Shown here one piece after another: positions 4,931-7,845 of a stretch of 7,845 bases of DNA. Each line of letters begins with the position of its first letter. Position 1 is the first letter of the stretch. The notes under the pieces are model-generated. The model had not been told where the DNA came from. It did not search any database and worked only from the letters and a program-made list of their open reading frames with translations. The DNA is from Candidatus Methylomirabilota bacterium (GTDB taxonomy: Bacteria > Methylomirabilota > Methylomirabilia > Methylomirabilales > Methylomirabilaceae), in NCBI GenBank assembly GCA_016200385.1, contig JACQEV010000289.1, positions 1-7,845 on the forward strand, read 5' to 3'. A program made the translations under genes and the position numbers.

Positions 4931-6013
4931 GTGAGAGGACGGCGGAACCGGATCGTTGGGGCCCTGGTCGTGTGGCTCGCCTGGGCTTTGGGTGTGGGCT
5001 CCGCCCCGGGAGGACGCGCAAGCGATATCACCGACATCGTGAGTGACTCACCCATTATCACCGTCTTGCCGAAAGATGCGATCCCCGCCATTGACAATCC
5101 CAAGTTTGTCTCGGCGACGGAGGGGGATCGGGTGATGAAGCCGGAGGAGCCGGTCCTGGGAGTGTCCAACGGCCACGAAGCCAAGGCGTACTCACTTTGG
5201 CAACTTAATCACCACGAGATCGTGAACGACCGGATCGGGACGTTGCCTGTTGCCGTGACCTGGTGACCTCTCTGCTTCACGGGCATCGTGTATGTCCGGC
5301 CGACACATCAGCGCAAGCCGATTACCCTCGGCGTCAGCGGCCGCCTCTGGAAGGACGCCCTAGTGATGTACGATCGTGAGACGGGCAGCTTCTGGAGCCA
5401 TCTGACGGGAAGCGCCATCCAGGGGCCACTAAAAGGGCAAGCCCTAACACCCTATCCGGCCTCCCACACCACCTGGGAACGGTGGAAGCGACTCCATCCC
5501 GAGACGGTCGTGCTCTCGAAGGAGACCGCGTTCGGGGTCGAGGGGACGCACAATGCCTATCAAGGTTACTTCGACGATCCGGAACGGCTGGGGATCTTCG
5601 GGACCAGGAATCCGGACAACGTTCTGCCGGGGAAGGAGTTCGTCCTGGGACTCAGCCTGGGAGGAACGCGAGTCGCCTATCCCTATCGTGATCTGAGCCG
5701 CCAGCCCCTCGTGCAGGATGAGGTGAGCGCCGAACCGGTCCTTGTGGTCTTCTCGGCGAAGGAGGCGACCGCGGTGGCTTTCTCAAGGACTCTCGGAGAG
5801 CGGGCCCTGGAGTTTTCGACAATGCGCGCCACAGGCGGTGACCTGTTGATGGAAGACCTGCAGACCGGCTCCACGTGGCAGGTTCTGACCGGCATGGCGA
5901 TTAAGGGCAAGCTCGCCGGCAGCCGACTGCGGCAGCTTCCAGCCACGAGGGCCTTCTGGTTTGCGTGGAAAGGCTTCTATCCTGAGACCCGTCTCTGGCG
6001 AGCTTCCAGGTGA
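4931..6013 (+). CDS. DUF3179 protein with in-frame TGA at the conserved redox cysteine (putative selenoprotein)
   Basis: One frame runs from GTG 4931 to TGA 6011-6013 (360 residues), broken only by TGA at 5264-5266 (codon 112). The start has GGGGAGGA 7-8 nt upstream. Residues 2-30 are a basic plus hydrophobic signal/anchor, so the protein is probably periplasmic. Both sides of the TGA are DUF3179: before it NHHEIVNDRIG and LPVAVTW; after it PLCFTGIVYVRP, LGVSGRLWKDALVMYDRETG, and the C-terminal GSTWQVLTGMAIKGKLAGSR. The family motif is VTYCPLC-like; here the sequence reads VTW-TGA-P-L-C115, so the TGA replaces the first cysteine and leaves a U-x-x-C redox-type pair. Protein similarity resumes at the very next codon with no frame change, and a SECIS-like hairpin follows. 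A premature stop leaving a dead gene, or a sequencing error (TGC to TGA), are the alternatives. DUF3179 has no established function; the U/C-x-x-C pair suggests thiol redox or metal binding. It is the third frame of the plus-strand operon and is preceded by 4 nt of spacer. Confidence 0.85.
5264..5298 (+). promoter_or_regulatory. Putative bacterial SECIS element in the DUF3179 gene
   Basis: Just after TGA 5264-5266, CGGGCAT (5280-5286) pairs with ATGTCCG (5292-5298), 7 bp including one G-U, around loop CGTGT. The second loop base is G, 22 nt from the TGA. An alternative smaller fold is CACG (5278-5281) with CGTG (5287-5290) and loop GGCAT, whose first G is 16 nt away and whose stem begins 11 nt after the TGA. 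Both meet the bacterial SECIS description (stem of at least 4 bp, G in the first two loop positions, 16-37 nt spacing). The element lies inside coding sequence, as bacterial SECIS elements do, so SelB could act on it. The pairing is seen; SelB binding is inferred. Confidence 0.6.
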
Positions 6014-6032
6014 TTATGCGGCTAGATTTGCC

Positions 6033-6060
6033 TTGACTTCACTCGCTTTTTGGCTAAAGT
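6033..6060 (+). promoter_or_regulatory. Sigma70-like promoter for lgt-gpsA
   Basis: TTGACT (6033-6038, 5 of 6 to consensus) and TAAAGT (6055-6060, 4 of 6) are separated by 16 bp. They lie in the only sizeable gap (98 bp) between the DUF3179 stop and the lgt start, which would give a leader of about 45 nt. This suggests lgt and gpsA have their own promoter apart from the upstream FGE-like/DUF3179 genes. Confidence 0.5.
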
Positions 6061-6111
6061 GAGCGACAACGTTAACCTGTTGAATAATCGTTGACCCATA
6101 CCGAGGTCTGC

Positions 6112-6903
6112 ATGTTCGCATCGCCAGGCCCGATCGCGCTGCAGATCGGCCCACTCTCCATCCGCTGGTACGGCCTCCTCATCGCCACCGCTGTCCTCTT
6201 GGGGACCTCACTGGCTCACCGCGAAGCGATCCGCCGCAGGGAAGACCCCGATCAGCTCCTCAACGTCATCGTGCTGGGCGTGATGTCGGCTCTGGTGGGA
6301 GCCCGTCTCTACTACGTCCTGTTCAATTGGGGCTACTATGGTCCGAGGCCGTCCAAGATCTTCGCAGTCTGGGAGGGTGGCCTGGCCATTCACGGCGGTC
6401 TGTTGGGCGGGGCGCTGGCCACCGCCATCTACACCATTCGGAAGAAACTCCCCATGTTGACGTATCTCGATATCATGGCCCCCCCTCTCGTGCTGGGACA
6501 GGCGATCGGTCGGTGGGGAAACTTCTTCAATCAGGAGGCCTTCGGGACTCCGACCAACCTGCCGTGGAAGCTCTACATCGAGCCGTACCACAGGCCGCCC
6601 CATTTAGCAGCCTTCGAGTTTTTCCATCCAACCTTCCTCTACGAATCGCTGTGGAACCTTGGGGTGTTCCTCGTTCTCTATTTCCTCTTGCGTCGCCGGC
6701 TGCAGCACAGTCCGGGCGCCCTTTCCCTCTGTTACCTGGGGCTCTATTCGCTCGGTCGCTTCTTCGTCGAGGGGCTGCGGATCGACAGCCTGATGCTGGG
6801 ACCGCTGCGGGCCGCCCAGGTGGTCAGCCTTGCCCTCATGGCGATGTCGCTCTTCGGACTCGCCTGGTTGTGGTTGCTCCGAAGGCGACGCGGGCATCAG
6901 TAG
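6112..6903 (+). CDS. lgt: Prolipoprotein diacylglyceryl transferase
   Basis: A 263-residue inner-membrane enzyme that transfers diacylglyceryl from phosphatidylglycerol to the lipobox cysteine of prolipoproteins, the first step of lipoprotein maturation. Seen: an N-terminal block IGPLSIRWYGLLIA (12-25), GARLYYVLFNW (63-73), WEGGLAIHGGLLGG with the family histidine H94 (87-100), the signature GQAIGRWGNFFNQEAFG with R134, N137 and E142 (129-145), HPTFLYES (172-179), and GRFFVEGLRID with R216 and R223 (215-225). About seven hydrophobic segments match the family topology, and length is normal. ATG 6112 is preferred, with GAGG 6-9 nt upstream; a TTG at 6091 in the same frame would add seven residues and has no ribosome-binding site. 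The tail is basic (RRRRGHQ), as expected for a cytosolic end. The gene ends in TAG, 10 bp before gpsA, with which it is probably co-transcribed. Confidence 0.96.
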   Translation: MFASPGPIALQIGPLSIRWYGLLIATAVLLGTSLAHREAIRRREDPDQLLNVIVLGVMSALVGARLYYVLFNWGYYGPRPSKIFAVWEGGLAIHGGLLGGALATAIYTIRKKLPMLTYLDIMAPPLVLGQAIGRWGNFFNQEAFGTPTNLPWKLYIEPYHRPPHLAAFEFFHPTFLYESLWNLGVFLVLYFLLRRRLQHSPGALSLCYLGLYSLGRFFVEGLRIDSLMLGPLRAAQVVSLALMAMSLFGLAWLWLLRRRRGHQ

Positions 6904-6913
6904 GTCCACACCG

Positions 6914-7845
6914 ATGGAGCGAATTGGTGTCGTCGGGGCGGGCGCATGGGGAACCACCCTTGCCAAGCTCCTGGCCGAGAAAGGACACTCGGTCATGCTC
7001 TGGGTCTGGGAACCTGAGCTCGCCCACACCATGGCGAGGGAGCATGAGAACGCGATCTATCTACCTGGGGTTGAGCTTCCAGACACTCTTGAGGTGACGA
7101 CCTCCCTTGCGCAGGTCGCACGCGGCCGCTCGGCTCTCCTGCTGGTCACGCCCTCTCATATTCTTCGCTCCGTGTTCTCGGAGCTGCTTCCCTTCATTGA
7201 TCCATCCATCACCCTCATCAGTGCCACGAAGGGGCTTGAGCAAGACAGTTGCCTGACGATGTCGCAGGTGATGCGACAGGCGACCCCTCAGATGAAAGCG
7301 CTGGCGGTTCTCTCAGGCCCGAGCTTCGCCAAAGAAGTCTGCCGGGGCCTGCCCGCCGCGGTGGTCTCGGCGTCGGGCGAGGAGGCCACGGCACAACGGG
7401 CTCAGGGGCTGTTGAACACGCCCGCCTTTCGGGTGTACGCGGGGCGCGATCCCTTGGGTGTGGAGTTGGGCGGGGCCATCAAGAACGTGATCGCGATCGC
7501 TGCGGGAGTCGTGGACGGCCTTGGGCTCGGGCACAACGCGCTCGCCGCACTGGTCACCAGAGGGTTGCGAGAAATCGCCCGACTCGGGGTGGCGATGGGC
7601 GCGCGTGCCGAGACATTCGCCGGGCTGGCGGGGCTCGGTGACCTGGTGCTGACCTGCACCGGGGATCTCTCGAGGAACCGCCAACTTGGGCTGGCACTGG
7701 GCAAGGGGGCCTCGCTCCCCGACCTGCTGGGGCGGAGCCAGACTGTCAAGGAAGGGGTTAACACCGCGAGGGCCGCAGTCACTCTTTCGCAGCGATTTTC
7801 CGTGGAGATGCCGATCTGCCGGGAGATCTGCGCGATCCTCTTTGA
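6914..7845 (+). CDS. gpsA: NAD(P)-dependent glycerol-3-phosphate dehydrogenase, 3' end cut off by window
   Basis: 310 codons are visible and the frame is open at the window edge; the usual length is about 330-340, so about 20-30 residues are missing. This cytosolic enzyme interconverts dihydroxyacetone phosphate and sn-glycerol 3-phosphate, the backbone for phospholipids. Seen: a Rossmann dinucleotide motif GVVGAGAWGTTLA (5-17), ISATKGLE with K106, SGPSFAKEV (134-142), GGAIKNVIAIAAG with the catalytic lysine K190 (186-198), the GLAGLGDLVLTCTG block with D243 (237-250), SRNRQLG (253-259), and TVKEGVNTA (277-285). ATG 6914 aligns with the family start; the ribosome-binding site is weak and overlaps the lgt stop (TAGG). 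It follows lgt by 10 bp, giving a membrane-lipid-themed pair. Nothing looks disrupted. Confidence 0.96.
   Translation, partial: MERIGVVGAGAWGTTLAKLLAEKGHSVMLWVWEPELAHTMAREHENAIYLPGVELPDTLEVTTSLAQVARGRSALLLVTPSHILRSVFSELLPFIDPSITLISATKGLEQDSCLTMSQVMRQATPQMKALAVLSGPSFAKEVCRGLPAAVVSASGEEATAQRAQGLLNTPAFRVYAGRDPLGVELGGAIKNVIAIAAGVVDGLGLGHNALAALVTRGLREIARLGVAMGARAETFAGLAGLGDLVLTCTGDLSRNRQLGLALGKGASLPDLLGRSQTVKEGVNTARAAVTLSQRFSVEMPICREICAILF

Noticed and set aside
5264..5266. DUF3179 gene as a simple pseudogene or two separate genes
   Set aside because: There is no frame change, no other damage, and similarity resumes at the next codon. The stop is TGA specifically, at a conserved Cys, with a SECIS-like hairpin. 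The second half has no ribosome-binding site at its first GTG. Not excluded, but less likely.
4849..5266. Genome-wide reassignment of TGA to Trp or Gly
   Set aside because: TGA ends copy 1 of the peroxidase-like genes (479-481) and the DUF3179 gene (6011-6013) normally, and Trp is encoded by TGG throughout.
6091..6111. Upstream TTG start for lgt
   Set aside because: No ribosome-binding site precedes it and the extra seven residues do not look like the family N-terminus; ATG 6112 has GAGG upstream.

Overview
The window is GC-rich (about 60% by eye) bacterial DNA, compactly arranged, with a Gram-negative envelope flavour: two Tat signal peptides, two secreted c-type cytochromes, lipoprotein diacylglyceryl transferase, and a protein of the exosortase-associated TIGR04073 family. 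No marker gene fixes the taxon. An uncultured diderm lineage such as Methylomirabilota (NC10), Rokubacteria or a similar group is a guess from gene content only. All three stop codons are used normally at gene ends, so a genome-wide change of genetic code is unlikely.

Left arm, minus strand (1-2709): a tight three-gene unit reading leftwards. It holds two tandem paralogous di-haem cytochrome c peroxidase/MauG-type proteins (1621-2709 and 479-1609), then the Rieske subunit of arsenite oxidase, aioB (1-462, cut by the window edge). Gaps are 11 and 16 bp, and each junction carries a good Shine-Dalgarno. The large molybdenum subunit aioA would be expected just beyond base 1. All products act in the periplasm, which suggests that arsenite oxidation is wired to these haem proteins.

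Middle (2710-3942): about 400 bp without a gene contains a conspicuous branched inverted repeat (3006-3111) overlapping the stop codon of a minus-strand TIGR04073-family gene (3109-3567). A 375-bp divergent intergenic region then separates that gene from the plus-strand genes.

Right arm, plus strand (3943-7845): first comes a Tat-exported formylglycine-generating-enzyme-like (SUMF1-fold) protein lacking the catalytic cysteine pair. Next is a tiny membrane-protein ORF interrupted by an in-frame TGA (4825-4926), then a DUF3179 protein (4931-6013) also interrupted by an in-frame TGA. In the DUF3179 gene the TGA falls exactly where the family has the first cysteine of its VTYCPLC-type motif, giving U-P-L-C, and a stem-loop fitting the bacterial SECIS description lies just downstream. 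This is best read as a selenocysteine-containing DUF3179 protein and is the most interesting feature here. The tiny ORF also has a SECIS-like hairpin after its TGA and may be a second selenoprotein in the same operon, but that case is much weaker.

After a sigma70-like promoter the housekeeping genes lgt (6112-6903) and gpsA (6914 to the window end, partial) follow, linking lipoprotein maturation and phospholipid precursor synthesis.
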